Source of the DNA: Geosiphon pyriformis
Lineage: Eukaryota > Glomeromycota > Glomeromycetes > Archaeosporales > Geosiphonaceae
Length of the DNA stretch: 64,000 nucleotides
Reading direction: 5' to 3'
NCBI GenBank assembly: GCA_016748015.1
Contig: JAAOMT010000664.1
Location: forward strand, 1,426,756 to 1,490,755
Of the stretch, positions 36,181 to 47,870 are shown piece after piece (the first letter of the stretch is position 1; each line of letters opens with the position of its first letter). Position numbers and translations under genes: made by a program. The notes below the pieces were generated by a model. The model worked only from the letters and a program-made list of their open reading frames with translations. It was not told the DNA's origin and did no database searches.

Positions 36181-37041
36181 ATTCTTATTTATTTTTCTGA
36201 TTTAAGACTTTTAATTTATATAGATTTAAATTTAATATATTGTGATCGAGATATTTTAATTTTTAACATATTTCATAGAAGCTGTTTTGTAAATGATTGT
36301 TTATATTCTGATTAAAGACATGGGTAGGTGGGTAGGTTGGCAGGTGAAAAAAAGAGAGAGTAATAAGTTTATCGGTTGCATTACTTGTATTTCACTTTAT
36401 TCATTTTTTTAAAGAGATTCAATGTTGAATAAAAATTTTTTTAATCAATCCCATCATTTTTACAAAATAGGCTTTGTGATTTATTTTAAAGATCTTAATG
36501 ATATCAATTATACGCATTTGTTTATACATGTATATTTGAATCTGTATTAGTAATTAAAATTTTGAAATATTTCTTCTTCTTCTTTCTTCTTCTTTCTTCT
36601 TCTTTCTTCTTTCTTCTTTCTTTTTCTTTCTTCTTCTTTCTTCTTTCTTCTTTCTTTTTCTTTCTTCTTTATTCTTTTAATCCAAGGGATTTTGCTTTTT
36701 GAATATGTTGTAATTAAAATTAAAAAACCTTTGATTTAACAATTATTTGATATATGTTTAATAAATCAAATATTACTCAAAATAATTTCTTTTAATGAAA
36801 TTTAATAAAAAATTTTATGAAGTTTAAACATAATCATTCTTTTTAAATTTATTAAACAATTAAAAATTCCTAAATACTAATTGTCAAGATAAAAAAAATT
36901 TTTATTTTAGGGTTTTAATGTATTTTAATAGTATTGGTAAAGCTTTTGTACAATTGAAATTCCGGTTTTATTAGGTAAAAATTCTAAAAACAATTTTTTA
37001 ATAGAAATAATTGATAGAATGGACTTTAAATCCCAAAGATT
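36181..37041. repeat. Intergenic region with (TTC)n microsatellite
   Basis: A TTC/TTTC-rich polypyrimidine tract of about 100 bp lies at 36570-36675 (polypurine on the other strand), between the convergent ends of two lipase-like genes. A short GGTAGGTGGGTAGGTTGG patch lies at 36325. No gene is seen. Confidence 0.75.
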
Positions 37042-38836
37042 TCAAGATAGACCTCTATGTTTTTCTTGAAAAATTGTTCTCACAATAAGTTCCGTATTTA
37101 GATTTTGACAATTTTTTAAATTATTTCCAAAATATGGGCCATAAAGTAAAAAATCAGATTTTCCTGCAGTTAAAGTTTCTCTTGAAATGTCGAATTCATG
37201 ATTATGAGCGTTACATTCCTAAAAGGTTTTTAAAAATATTAATAGTAGTGAAAAAATATATATATATATATATATCTAGATAAATATTTGAAAATTTTGA
37301 AGTCGTTAATTTTTCAATCCATACCGGGTGTTCCTTGAATGAAGCAATGTTAAAACACTTATAGACAATTGGATAGTCATCTTGATGGCATTCACAGTTT
37401 AAGAATTCTTTAGGATTTAAATCTATCCAAAATTCAGGTTTAAAGTGGCTATATTCTACGTATGCTAGAATGTGACTTTTATGTAACCTCTCGATCTCAT
37501 CATTCCATTTCGAAAATTTTTTTATTCCTCTTATTGGTAGGTTTGGTAGCCAATCGTCTGCTAGTGTAACGCGATAAATCTTTTTGGTTTTTTTTTTTTT
37601 GGTCAATATTTTGAAAATTTTTTTTTTTTTTTTTCAAATTCATCCATTTATATATTTTTTTATTTGAAAAATATTTTTTACCTCAAGTTTATTTTGAGCA
37701 TATGCAGCGAATATATCATTTCCCATTCTCGGCTGGCCAAAAGTAACAACAATGGGTTTTTTTTTCGGTTGGAACCTTTTTAAAAATTCAAGAGCAGCAA
37801 AGACTGCATATGCTAATTGGAAAAAAAATTGGAAAAAAAAAAAATAAAATAAAAAGATTAATTTTTTATATGAATATATTGATTCCTTATTATTTTTGAT
37901 CTTTATCTTTTATTTCAATAAAAAAGTATACAAATAAATAAAGAAGCTTACTACTGCTTTCACCGAATCCGGTAAATTCAAAGTTAGAAAAATCAGGTCT
38001 TCTCGATAACCTTTTCAAATAAAATTGAAAACCTCTGAAAAAATTTTCTTTGGTGTATTCTTCCCATTTTTTGTAGTAAGTAATGGCAACCCAGGCACCA
38101 GTCACATTTGGGTATTGAATGGCGATAAATTTTTGTGTATTCAATGCGAGATTTTGAAAATTTGGAAAATTCGTATTTGCAAAGCTAAACGTAATTTTAG
38201 AATTTTCATGTCTTATAAATGAAGCCGAAGTTTTACTTTTGGCTGATTCAAAAAAAAAAAAAAAATGGGTTCAGATAAATTAAGATCAGCGTTAAATTTA
38301 TATTTATATATATATATTTTTTTAAATGAAAAAAGATTTTTCTTCAGTTTACCTTTTCCCCATAATAACAATTTTTTTAACTGGCAATATGCTGTCCAAG
38401 TTAGATGTGCTTTGAGGTTAAGTAGTTCTAAAACATTCTTGTCCTTGACCAAAGTTTTTACAAAAGTAGTATTATGATAATCTCTGTTTGTTAATAAATT
38501 TTTTTTTGAAGCATGAAAATTGAATGTTGAGGTCTTTTTGATTTGAGGTATTTGAAGAAAATTATGGAAATGACTAAAATTTTCTTCATTTTTTATCAAA
38601 GAAAAATTCAAATTATTTTCATCTGATAAAAATCTATTTAAATGAGTTGGAAAATATTTTAAAAAGATGAAACCAACAACAACAACAAAAACAATAATAA
38701 CAATAACAATAACAATAACAATAGCATTTACTATATATGTGAAAAAGACATGTTTTTTAAAATAATTTTTAAATTTTTGAGAGGTTGAATTTATTTTTTG
38801 TAAAGAAATCATTAATTTTACACTACCAAATTTCAT
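37042..38836 (-). CDS. Membrane-anchored lipase-class-3-like protein without nucleophile Ser (LipL-2)
   Basis: Five exons in consistent phase: 38836-38353, 38242-37952, 37812-37682, 37579-37325 and 37218-37042, coding for about 445 aa. The N-terminus has a basic stretch and then a strong transmembrane segment (IVIVIVIVIIVFVVVVGFIF, about residues 38-60), suggesting a type II membrane or signal-anchor protein. Residues after it include LTWTAYCQ, the lipase SAAAYC equivalent. The elbow spans the exon 2/3 junction and reads TGFGESSTYAVFAALEF, so Gly replaces Ser and the two small Gly are Ser. Next come IVVTFGQPRMGND, RVTLADDWLPNLP (Asp region) and HFKPEFWIDL (His region), then CECHQD and a Cys-containing tail. 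The acceptor of exon 4 lies in an A-rich context and is the weakest junction. The gene is divergent to LipL-3, sharing a 724-bp intergenic region. Confidence 0.82.
38676..38725 (-). repeat. CAA/AATAAC repeat coding for the Val-Ile membrane segment of LipL-2
   Basis: A run of AACAAC and AATAAC units on the plus strand. On the gene strand it is GTTATT/GTTGTT and encodes the alternating Ile-Val transmembrane stretch. Repeat-length change here would alter the length of the membrane anchor. Confidence 0.7.
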
Positions 38837-39560
38837 AAATCTTTAAAAGAAATTATTTACCTTAATGATAAAATCTTTGACCTTATATTTATCTTTCGTG
38901 TTTTGTCTAATCCTAGAAGAATTTTGTTACAAATCCTGTTATATGATTAAATTTTATTTTGATTGGTATTAAAAATTATTTTTGTATCCTTATTTTCTCG
39001 GAAATTTTGTTTTTCCAAATCGTATACAAAATAAAATGCATCATTACTCATCATCATCATCAATGTTTGCTCTTGGGTTATTTACAGTCCAAAATTTCGT
39101 TCCATTCAAATAATTTTTTCCGATTTTCATAACTATTTTTGCTCATCAATTTTGAAGTCAAAGATCATTTTATCTTTTGTTTAAAAAAATTTTTTTTTTT
39201 TTTGATATTTGTATCAAAATTGTTTAAAATGGATTTTCTTTTTTAAACTTTTTTTTTTAAAAGTAATTCTCAATGTTCTTCAAAACGATTACAGATTAAA
39301 TAAATATTTCTCATTATTTAACGTTTACCCGAGATCATATTGAAGGGTTAATTTGACACTTCAAACACATATGCAATACATCAAATACACAAACCATACA
39401 AACCATACATCACACACATATATCGTAATTGATAATTATCATTGATCAAAAAACAAATTTTTGAAATTAAAAATTTAAATAATATGTTTAATTCAGATCG
39501 CGACCAATTATTTTACTTAAAAAGTTTCTATTGATTAAAAATTTCTAATTATCTTAAAAA
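38837..39560. promoter_or_regulatory. Shared divergent intergenic region of LipL-2 and LipL-3
   Basis: Non-coding 724 bp between two head-to-head lipase-like genes. It contains T-tracts, a CATCATCATCATCA run at 39050 and a CACA/CATACA-rich patch at 39363-39420. It probably holds both promoters. No specific factor site is recognised. Confidence 0.4.
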
Positions 39561-40966
39561 ATGATTTTTCTATTCAGATTTATTTGTACAAAAATATTTT
39601 TCAAATTTTTATTCTTCTTCCTATTGAATACCTTTTTTTCTTTTAATTTTCCTTTTAAACTTAAACCTATCACAATTGAAGGTGATCCAATTCAAAAAAC
39701 AAACCATCAATCTTTTCTCTTAAAATCATTTAATATAACTTTTGATAATATAGTGAAAAGGAATGATCCCGGTGTAACCTTTGTAAAAAAGGTTGTCCAA
39801 GATGAAAATGTTTTACATGAATTATCATCTAGTGCAGCTTTTGCATGGGAAGCATCTTGTCAAAAAGTCATTAAAACTAATGAAAATTATTTTATGGGTG
39901 GTGAAGGCAAAGCTAGAGTTTGGGGTTAGTAAATTATTATTTTTTATTATCAATTTTATTATCAATTTTATTATTATTTATTATTTTTATTTTTATTTTT
40001 ATTTTTATAAATGAAAATTGATTTGATCAAAAACTTTTTTTATCATTTTAACCTAGTAATAATTTCAAAAACTATAATATCTTTTGGTACTCCCGAGTAT
40101 AAATTTGATGCTATTACAAACCCTACAACGACTCGATTTTGGGATGTTGTTTCTTACCCACATGCAGAATATGCGTTTGTCTTTCAAGTTTTATTTCATC
40201 GATGGCAAGAACGGGCTTCAAAGTTTTCGGCAAAATTGAAATTATTTGAAAGTGAAAATATTTTAACAGAGAATTTAAATGAATATACATTCACTGGTTT
40301 CGGTATTGGAGCTGGTAAATAAAATGTTTTTGAATTAAAAAAAAAATTTTTAATGTAAACAAAAAAACTTCTTGTTTATAACTTTGAATTTCTAGCCTTC
40401 GCGGTATTTGCTGCACTTGAATATAAAAGAAACCATATGAAATCATCTATCAATCTCATTACCTTTGGTCAACCACGTATTGGTGATGAATTATTTGTTA
40501 TTTATACACAACGGATGCTGGATAAAGTTTGGAGGGTAACTCATGGTGATGATTGGCTACCTAACTTTCCAATTCATGGTTTTGATCGAGAGAGAAAGAT
40601 CCCATCAGGTTTAAAATCGAAATCTCCTCGAATTATATATAAACACTTTCAAAAAGAATTTTGGATAGAATCTTCATGTGATTGTTCTAATTCAAACGTT
40701 TATTTATGTTATCATACTGCTACTTTGAACGAACATGAGGTAATTCCTTGAATTTTTTTGTTTTTTTTTTCTGAAAAATTATTGTACTAATTTCCACGAA
40801 ATTATCCTTTTAGGATTGCAATGCGAGAAATCATTTACATAACGTCCTCTATCCAGGAAACTCATGGGAAGATGCAATAAAATCATACAGAAAATTTCAT
40901 CCTGATGATGAACATTTTGGTTCTTATTTCGGATACACCATGTTTCAAAATTGCCCTCAGCTTTGA
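39561..40966 (+). CDS. Secreted lipase-class-3-like protein without nucleophile Ser (LipL-3)
   Basis: Four exons in phase: 39561-39924, 40057-40314, 40396-40739 and 40814-40966, about 372 aa. A hydrophobic N-terminus (FFKFLFFFLLNTFFSF) is a signal peptide or anchor. SAAFAWEASC is the lipase SAAAYC-type strand. The elbow crosses the exon 2/3 junction and reads TGFGIGAAFAVFAALEY, where class-3 lipases have TGHSLGGA. The core continues with LITFGQPRIGDELF, RVTHGDDWLPNFP (Asp region) and KHFQKEFWIE (His region), then CDCSNSNVYLC. The last exon starts DCNARNHLH and ends with NCPQL. It is closest to LipL-2: same intron positions and same EH.-(D/E)CN junction. The inverted pair therefore looks like a local duplication. 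No lesion was found. Confidence 0.85.
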
Positions 40967-41787
40967 GAAAAATCTAATTGTCACGCTATTAAGTTGGCTA
41001 TAGTCCACGCAAAATATCCTTGAAATACACGATATTAAAAATAAAATAAAATAAAATTTTCTTTTATCTTTCAAGACCCCTCTCGTTTCCTTGAAACTGG
41101 CTCATCATTTTTTTAGTAATTTAAAATGATGATTTTTTTTTTGTTTGTGAATGTATAATTCAATTCTTATGAAGATAAATGTTACATAGTTTTTGATTGA
41201 TTTTTTTTTTGAATAATATTGCAAGGAAAAAGAATTTGATTAAAAATTCACATTTTAAACGAAACCAATTGGTTTCATTTTAATTGATTCATTGAAAACA
41301 TCAATAAAGTTAATATTGCTAAATTAAACATTTTTTTGAATTAAATTCTCTTAATTCCTGATCTTAAGTATTATTAAATCTGTAAAATATTAGATATTTT
41401 TTTAAATTAAATAAAAAATAATTATTTTATTAATCATAATATAATTTTTTTTTTAATGGCAAAATTATTTGTTCTTTTATATTCATTTGAAAACATCTTT
41501 GAACATTGTTAAAACACATGTTTATTATTATTTTTAATGGTTGATACTTTTTAAGCCAAGATAACAAACTTTTAAAATCTTTTATAATAGAATCGAATTG
41601 AAATATATTTCAGACATCAATCAGTTAATAATTGCAAAATATATACATTTATCTAATTTATTCTTTTTTTTTTAATCTAATTTTTTGTTTAATTCAAAAA
41701 CTTTGTATTTTATTTATAATTTTAAGATTTATTTTTGAAAAACTTTGATCCAATTTCTAAATCACAAAATTATTATCTATTTAAGTA

Positions 41788-41825
<38 letters not shown>

Positions 41826-42773
41826 AATATATTTTTCTTTTTTCTTTTTTTAATTTTTTTTCTTTCTTTATATCTGTTTTTTGTTTTTTTCTTCTTTAAA
41901 ATTCTTAACTATTCTAAATATTTTTTATATTTGTTTTAAAAAATTTTTAATTTACATATAATATATATTTATATTAATTATGATTTTTTGTTAATACATA
42001 TAATATAAAAAAATAATTCAAATATTGGTTTTAATTATATTAAAACTATAATTTTTGTTTAATAATATAAATTTATTATTATTATTAAAATTATATTTTT
42101 GAATTTTTTTTTTAGTATTATATTATAAAATTTTAAATTATATAAAGTTTAAATTTATTTTTAAAAATATATTAATTATATTTATTTATATTTTTAATAT
42201 TATCTTTTATATATATATATATATATTACTATAAAACTTATAATTTAATTAATATTATTTTGAATTAATTTATAAATTTACTTAAATAAATATATTATTA
42301 TAAAAAAAAGTACTTAATTTTTAAAATAAAATTTAAAATTTTAATAATTTTTTATAATTAATTTAGTAATCAAAAATACTTTAAAAAAAATAAAATATAA
42401 TTTAATTGATATTTTAAAATATATTTAAAATATATAATTTAATAAGTTTATATTGCTTAAAAAAAAAAGTTTACATAAAATTAATATATATAAATATATT
42501 TGTATAATAAATTTTAATTTAATAAAAAATTATTAAGTATTAATAGTTTTATAAAAGATTATCTGTTATGATTAAAAAAGAATTATATAATTCTAAATAT
42601 TTTAATATGTTTTATATTTAATATAGAATAAAAAAAAATTCAAATTATGTTTTTTATGTAAACTTTTTTGTATTGTTTGTTACATATAAGAAGTGTATAT
42701 GTTGTGCTTATTTTAAAGTTTTTTATTAAGTTGTATAATTTTAAGTAATGGCTAAGTTATGCTTGTTATCACG

Positions 42774-42805
<32 letters not shown>

Positions 42806-43260
42806 TGTGAAATTTTAGAATAAAAAAAGTGAAATCCTATTTTAAAAATCATTTTTAATTAATTAAATTAAATTAATATTTAATTTTCTTAAAAATTATA
42901 AATATTAATTAAAATATTAATCATATAAATTATTATAATTTGTGGTTGGATTACACCATAACCAAAAAAAAAAAAAAGAAATTATAATTTTGCAACAAAC
43001 TGTTTAAAAATATTGATATTAATATTATTCAATAAAATATGATAATATTAACTAATTAGTAAATTTATATACCATAACAAGCAAGCACTGTAAATAATCA
43101 AAAATACAAATTTCTAATTTATTAAAATAAATATCAATCATACTAAACAGGTAACGTAACCCAACCTTTTCGTCTCAAATCAGCTGTCTAGGTTATCAAA
43201 TACCTTCAATTCTGCCAATTTCTTTATTATGAATGCTTTCTTAGCTTTTTATAAGATATA
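40967..43260. other. AT desert with simple repeats
   Basis: No gene. (ATT)n lies at 41787-41825, (AT)n at about 42209-42227 and (AAT)n at 42776-42800. The last ~120 bp before 43260 are less AT-rich (GGTAACGTAACCCAACC, AAATCAGCTGTC) and are the likely promoter of the RabGAP gene. Confidence 0.45.
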
Positions 43261-45908
43261 ATGACAGATGTCAATTCTGTTCCATCAACACTCTCCAAAA
43301 AGTATGCGGAAGTATGTATCTTATCTGAGATCTAGTAAATGAAATTAACAGTTTTTTACACTCTTTGGATCCACCGATTTAAAGGCATCAACACCAAGAC
43401 CCGCTGTCTGGGGGGTAAGAATTTATTTTAACTGCTAATTACTTTACTTCTTTACTGATTCTCCCTTTTGCAGCGTTAATACAGCAGACTCAAAAACCGA
43501 TGCTACTAACATAATCAGTGGGCCACGGGAAACACTTTCTGGCTATGGCTTTGAGAAAGACCCTGAGTATGTTTTAGCCAGCCAGCTTTGTTCCTTCAGT
43601 GTCTCACTCGATATTTAAAAAAATTCCCATACAGGCACCCATTTTCCACCTCAGTCTCATTTGTACGTTCCAAAGAACCTGGAAATCAACGAGACGTTTC
43701 ACGTCATTTGCCGAACAAATTTTCGACCGAAACAAACGATGAATGGGATAATGGATCGGATGACGGTGAAAAGTCTGCTGGAAATTTTGTTTTACTGAAA
43801 AATCAGAAAAGTACCAACACGCCAATAGATAGTGCAACATTCAGCATTGAGGATAAAAAAAAAATTTTATCAAAAACCTCGAGACCTGATTTGGATTCCT
43901 ACATAACAGTAGAACCGTCTGTAGCTGGAGTCAAGCCAGAAATTGCTTGCCTTGTCCAAGGTTAATTCTATTTATATAATGAAATCCTCATCTTAATAAT
44001 ATTTATTATTTGAAAATTTTTATTTGAAACATCCCAACTTGGAAAAAAGATCCTATTAATTCCATTAAATCACCGAGAATATTTGCTTCGGATTCAAGAG
44101 GGCCGACTGAAGCAGAGAAGTCAAAGTTTAATGCTCACATGGCTCGTTTCCAAAAATTCAAACATATATTGCAAAGTCCGAACGTTGATCTTGGTAGGAT
44201 ATTCTATCTCCATCAAAATTTGATTAATAAAAATAACGCATTTTAATAAATTTAAATTACAGCTGCACTTAAAGAATTAAGTTGGTCTGGAATACCAAAA
44301 GAACTAAGGCCGATGGCATGGCAATTGCTTCTCGTAAGTTTAGAATGATGCCAATTAGCATTTATAAATCGATTAATATAAATACATTTGATCAATCTTA
44401 TTAGGGCTATCTCCCATGTAATTCGGATCGTAGGGTTGCCACTTTAGCACGTAAGCGAAAAGAATACGAGGATAGTGTATCTCAAGCTTACTCTAAAGGC
44501 GTCGCAGGTTTTGACCAAGCAATATGGCATCAAGTACATTCTTTATTTCGTTTCAAAATGTTGAATCTAATCACATTGTTCGAGTTCAATAAAAAATTCG
44601 CACTTTGTGAAACTTGAATTTTTCTTTTAATTTTAATACCTGACAATTGTATTTATATGTATGTATGTATGTATGTATGTTGAAATAATTATAGATTCAT
44701 ATTGATGTCCCAAGAACGAGTCCCGGGATCCCTCTTTATCAGCGTGAGACAACACAACAGGTGAGGATGATATAACCTAAAATAATTGGCAGAATATTCA
44801 ATCTACTATGTCTATCTCTTAAAATGTAGTGTTTGGAACGTATTCTTTATGTTTGGTCGATACGGCATCCTGCTAGCGGCTACGTTCAAGGAATCAACGA
44901 CCTTGTTACCCCATTTTTCCAAGTATTTTTGGCTGCTTACATTGGTTTGTTTGTTTGTTTTTTCGATTTTTTTTTTAGCAATCCCCGGTCATGCCAAATT
45001 GATTTAAGTAAAATAAGAAGTCATATTAATTTTTTATGTTCTAATTAGATGATGATCCTGAAAGTTATGATATCGAAATTTTACCCAAAGAAGTATTGAA
45101 TGTTATTGAAGCGGACAGTTTTTGGAGCTTGTCAAAACTTTTAGATGGTATACAGGTTAGCTATTATGAAATTTATAAACTCAAAAGACTTTAAATTCTG
45201 GATGGTCAAGAAATTTTATTTTCGATACAAATACTAGCAGTTTCTTTGGTAGGATAATTATACATTCGCTCAACCAGGTATACAACGCCAAATTGGGAAA
45301 CTCAAGGAATTGATTAATCGAATAGATGGTAAGAATTCTCAAAATTTATGCTCTAATTTACTCATATTTTATCAATTTTAGTTAATATTTCTTAATAGCG
45401 AAATTAGCCGTACACCTACAAGCGGAGGGGATTGAATTCATTCAATTTGCATTTCGATGGATGAATTGTTTATTGATGCGAGAAGTGTCTTTAAAGAATA
45501 CAATACGGATGTGGGACACTTATTTAGTAAAATCTCCATTATTTACTGGTTCAAGTTTTTAGATCTAATACGATATTTATAAGCCTATTAAATCTAATAT
45601 GTAGGCTGAAGGACCAGATGGTTTTTCAGAATTTCATCTATATGTATGTGCCGCGTTTTTGGTGAAATGGTCCGATAAGTTGAGATCAATGGATTTTCAG
45701 GTATTAAGCTAACAATGATTAAAAGATTTTCCATATTATTTGTACGATGAACCGTTTATATACTTTTTTCCTATAGGGTATCATGATGTTTTTACAATCA
45801 CTGCCCACATCACATTGGGATGAAAAAGATATTGAACTTTTACTGTCTGAGGCTTTCATGTGGAAAAGCTTATTTCACAATGCACCTAATCATTTATCGA
45901 GGACATGA
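43261..45908 (+). CDS. GYP1-like: TBC-domain Rab GTPase-activating protein, GYP1/TBC1D22 type
   Basis: Stimulates GTP hydrolysis by Rab proteins at Golgi membranes (family knowledge). Fourteen exons: 43261-43311, 43352-43414, 43474-43566, 43635-43960, 44050-44193, 44263-44333, 44405-44533, 44695-44760, 44830-44944, 45049-45155, 45253-45328, 45399-45526, 45605-45700 and 45777-45908, about 531 aa. The first ~190 residues are a low-complexity linker. The TBC domain starts at LSWSGIPKELRPMAWQLLLG. It has both catalytic fingers: Arg in IHIDVPRTSPG and Gln in GYVQGINDLVTPFF. WSLSKLLDGIQDNY, AFRWMNCLLMRE and RMWDTYLAEG are typical of the GYP1 group. All junctions are in phase except exon 2 to exon 3, where the model needs one G fewer in a six-G run ending exon 2. 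Exon 5 has a poor A-rich acceptor. Intron 7 carries an (ATGT)n repeat. Confidence 0.92.
44648..44681 (+). repeat. (ATGT)n microsatellite in a RabGAP intron
   Basis: Tandem TATGTATG units, about six, inside the intron before the exon that carries the arginine finger. Likely neutral. Confidence 0.8.
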
Positions 45909-46079
45909 ACTTTACTGATCAATTTTCATGAATTTATATTGTACAAAATTCAAATTGTTGCATAATCGCTGGAATACTTGGATAATATATTTGTGGGCTC
46001 GAATAGTGTGGTTTTTGAATAGAATATTTATGAAATTTTGGTATTCAGCGGATGGATTGTAACATATCAATAATAGGCA

Positions 46080-46690
46080 ATACTATGTAAAGCCTATTAT
46101 TTCCTGTATGGTCACTTGGAGAAAGATCTCCCGAGCGCCATTTTCATCGTTATCCAAAACATGTTTACAATTCTGGCAGTTGATCCTCCGATTCTTTGAA
46201 TATTTCCACATCAGCTATACAAGCTTTAGAGGTATAGCCCTCACTTTAGATAACTCGGATCAAACGTTGACGAAATCGATAGTGCACCCAGCATAGCGTC
46301 TTTTAACTATTTTTCTTGTGATTTTTCTCGTTTTTCGATTCACCATATCCAATACCTCAAAGGGAGGAATGACAATAGTATCAAATTCGTGAGTGAAAAA
46401 TGCGACAGCCTTTTCTGTGTATTTCTGTCTTCATAATTTGCAGAGGCAAACAATACGACTGATGTCACTAGACCCTATTTTGTCTACATCTTTTGTTAAG
46501 GAATGCCCTGTAAATAAAGTGCGAATCCCAGGATCTATTTTGACTGCATGAACAGAGCATTCCGCTTGGGTTTCGCGAAGCTGTTTTTGCGTTTGTATGC
46601 CGAGGGGAAACTTCCTTTCATTAGTTTTGCGATAATGAGCTTGCACATATGATCTTGTGTGGTTGAAATTTTTTACGATTATTCTGTTTT
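46080..46690 (-). pseudogene. Fanzor/TnpB-like (IS605 OrfB-type) nuclease remnant
   Basis: Reading downward on the minus strand, the RuvC-I motif is AVKIDPGIRTLFTGHS with its Asp (about 46540-46510), then SSDISRIVCLCK. RuvC-II follows as FDTIVIPPFEVLDMV with its Glu and RKTRKITRKIVKR (about 46385-46305). WVHYRFRQRLI, GYTSKACIADV (first half of the zinc finger) and INCQNCKHVLDNDENGARE (second zinc pair plus the RuvC-III D..NGAR motif) come in that order, in different frames. This is exactly the order of the C-terminal half of TnpB and its eukaryotic homologues, the Fanzor nucleases. At least two frameshifts and several stops are present, and the N-terminal RNA-binding region is missing. It lies tail to tail with the RabGAP gene and next to the repeat at 46750. 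Confidence 0.85.
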
Positions 46691-46749
46691 AATAATTTAA
46701 TTGTTAATTGATCCAAATTATTAATTTGGTTATTAAATAAGTTTTTTAA

Positions 46750-47600
46750 AGCTATTGTTACAGGTGGAGTAACACGCTAACGGATAGCAAGGTGGAACAA
46801 ATATTGTATGGTGAGAAAACGATTAAAGGGAAATTCAACTTAAAGAAGTGAATTGAATTTGTAAGGATTTAATGTGCGAGATCAGTCTTATGAATATTTT
46901 AGTTGCTATTCTTTTCAAAAGGTAACAAGAGAATCTGAAGGTTGAGGAATACTATCAACATAACACAGCTGCTATAATTATACGCCTTACATTGGCACTC
47001 TTATAATTCAATAACAGGTATTGTTTCACCAAAGTTAACAAGATTTAAATCAAGAAAAAGAAATAAGATCACATAATAAGTAAAAGTTTTAACCATAACA
47101 CTATAAAAAAATATTTAATTATAAAATTATAATTATTATTTAAAATCAAATTTATATATTTTTTCTTGTTAATAATTATTATAACAAAATATATAAATTT
47201 AAATTTAAATTTAAATTGTAAATTTTGTTTAATTTGATAAAATTTATAATTCAAAAAAATTGAAATTTTAATAAATTTACTTATTTTTTTTGAATATTAA
47301 AACTTAGATTAAATATTTATTTGAATTTAATTATTAATTTGTTTAAGAGTTTTAACCAAAATAAACACAAAACTTATTTTTTAGTTATTTATAATATAAG
47401 TAATAAATTAATTTTAATTAATTTTAAGTTGCAAAAAATATAAAAATTACAAAATAATAAAATAAATAATATTTATTAATATAAGTTTAAATATTTATTT
47501 ATTTATTAAAAATATATAATTAACACTTGAATTATAATTTAAATAAATAATAAAAAATTGTATTTTATAAAAACTTTGTTAAAAATTAAAATTTAATATT

Positions 47601-47637
<37 letters not shown>

Positions 47638-47870
47638 TATTATTATTATAATTAAAACTTTTACTTTTTAGTTTTATTTATTTACTTAGTTATATTTAGT
47701 TATATGTATTAATTAGCTATTTTATTTTTAGAAATAATTATTAATTTAATTACTAATCTAATTATTAATTTTTATTATTTTATTATTATTATTTTTTATT
47801 AATATAATTATTGGTTTTATGAAGTATATTAAATAAATATTTATTAAAAAGTACAATTAATATTTAATTT
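46750..47870. mobile_element. Second copy of the inverted-end element (less decayed left end, eroded right end)
   Basis: 46750-47060 aligns in direct orientation with 4697-4990, sharing GCTAA...GATAGCAA, AATTGAATT.GTAAG.ATTTA and TTTAGT..CTATT. Where they differ, this copy mostly has G or C and the other A or T. A piece at about 47820-47870 (GAAGTATATTAAATAAATAT, then AAAAAGTACAATTAATAT) matches the start of the inverted right end at 6090-6140. The interior is pure AT with an (AAT)n tract at 47606-47640 and no gene. Confidence 0.6.

Noticed and set aside
41787-42800. Possible centromere or replication origin in the AT desert
   Set aside because: Composition alone is not evidence; several similar deserts exist in the window and no specific motif was found.
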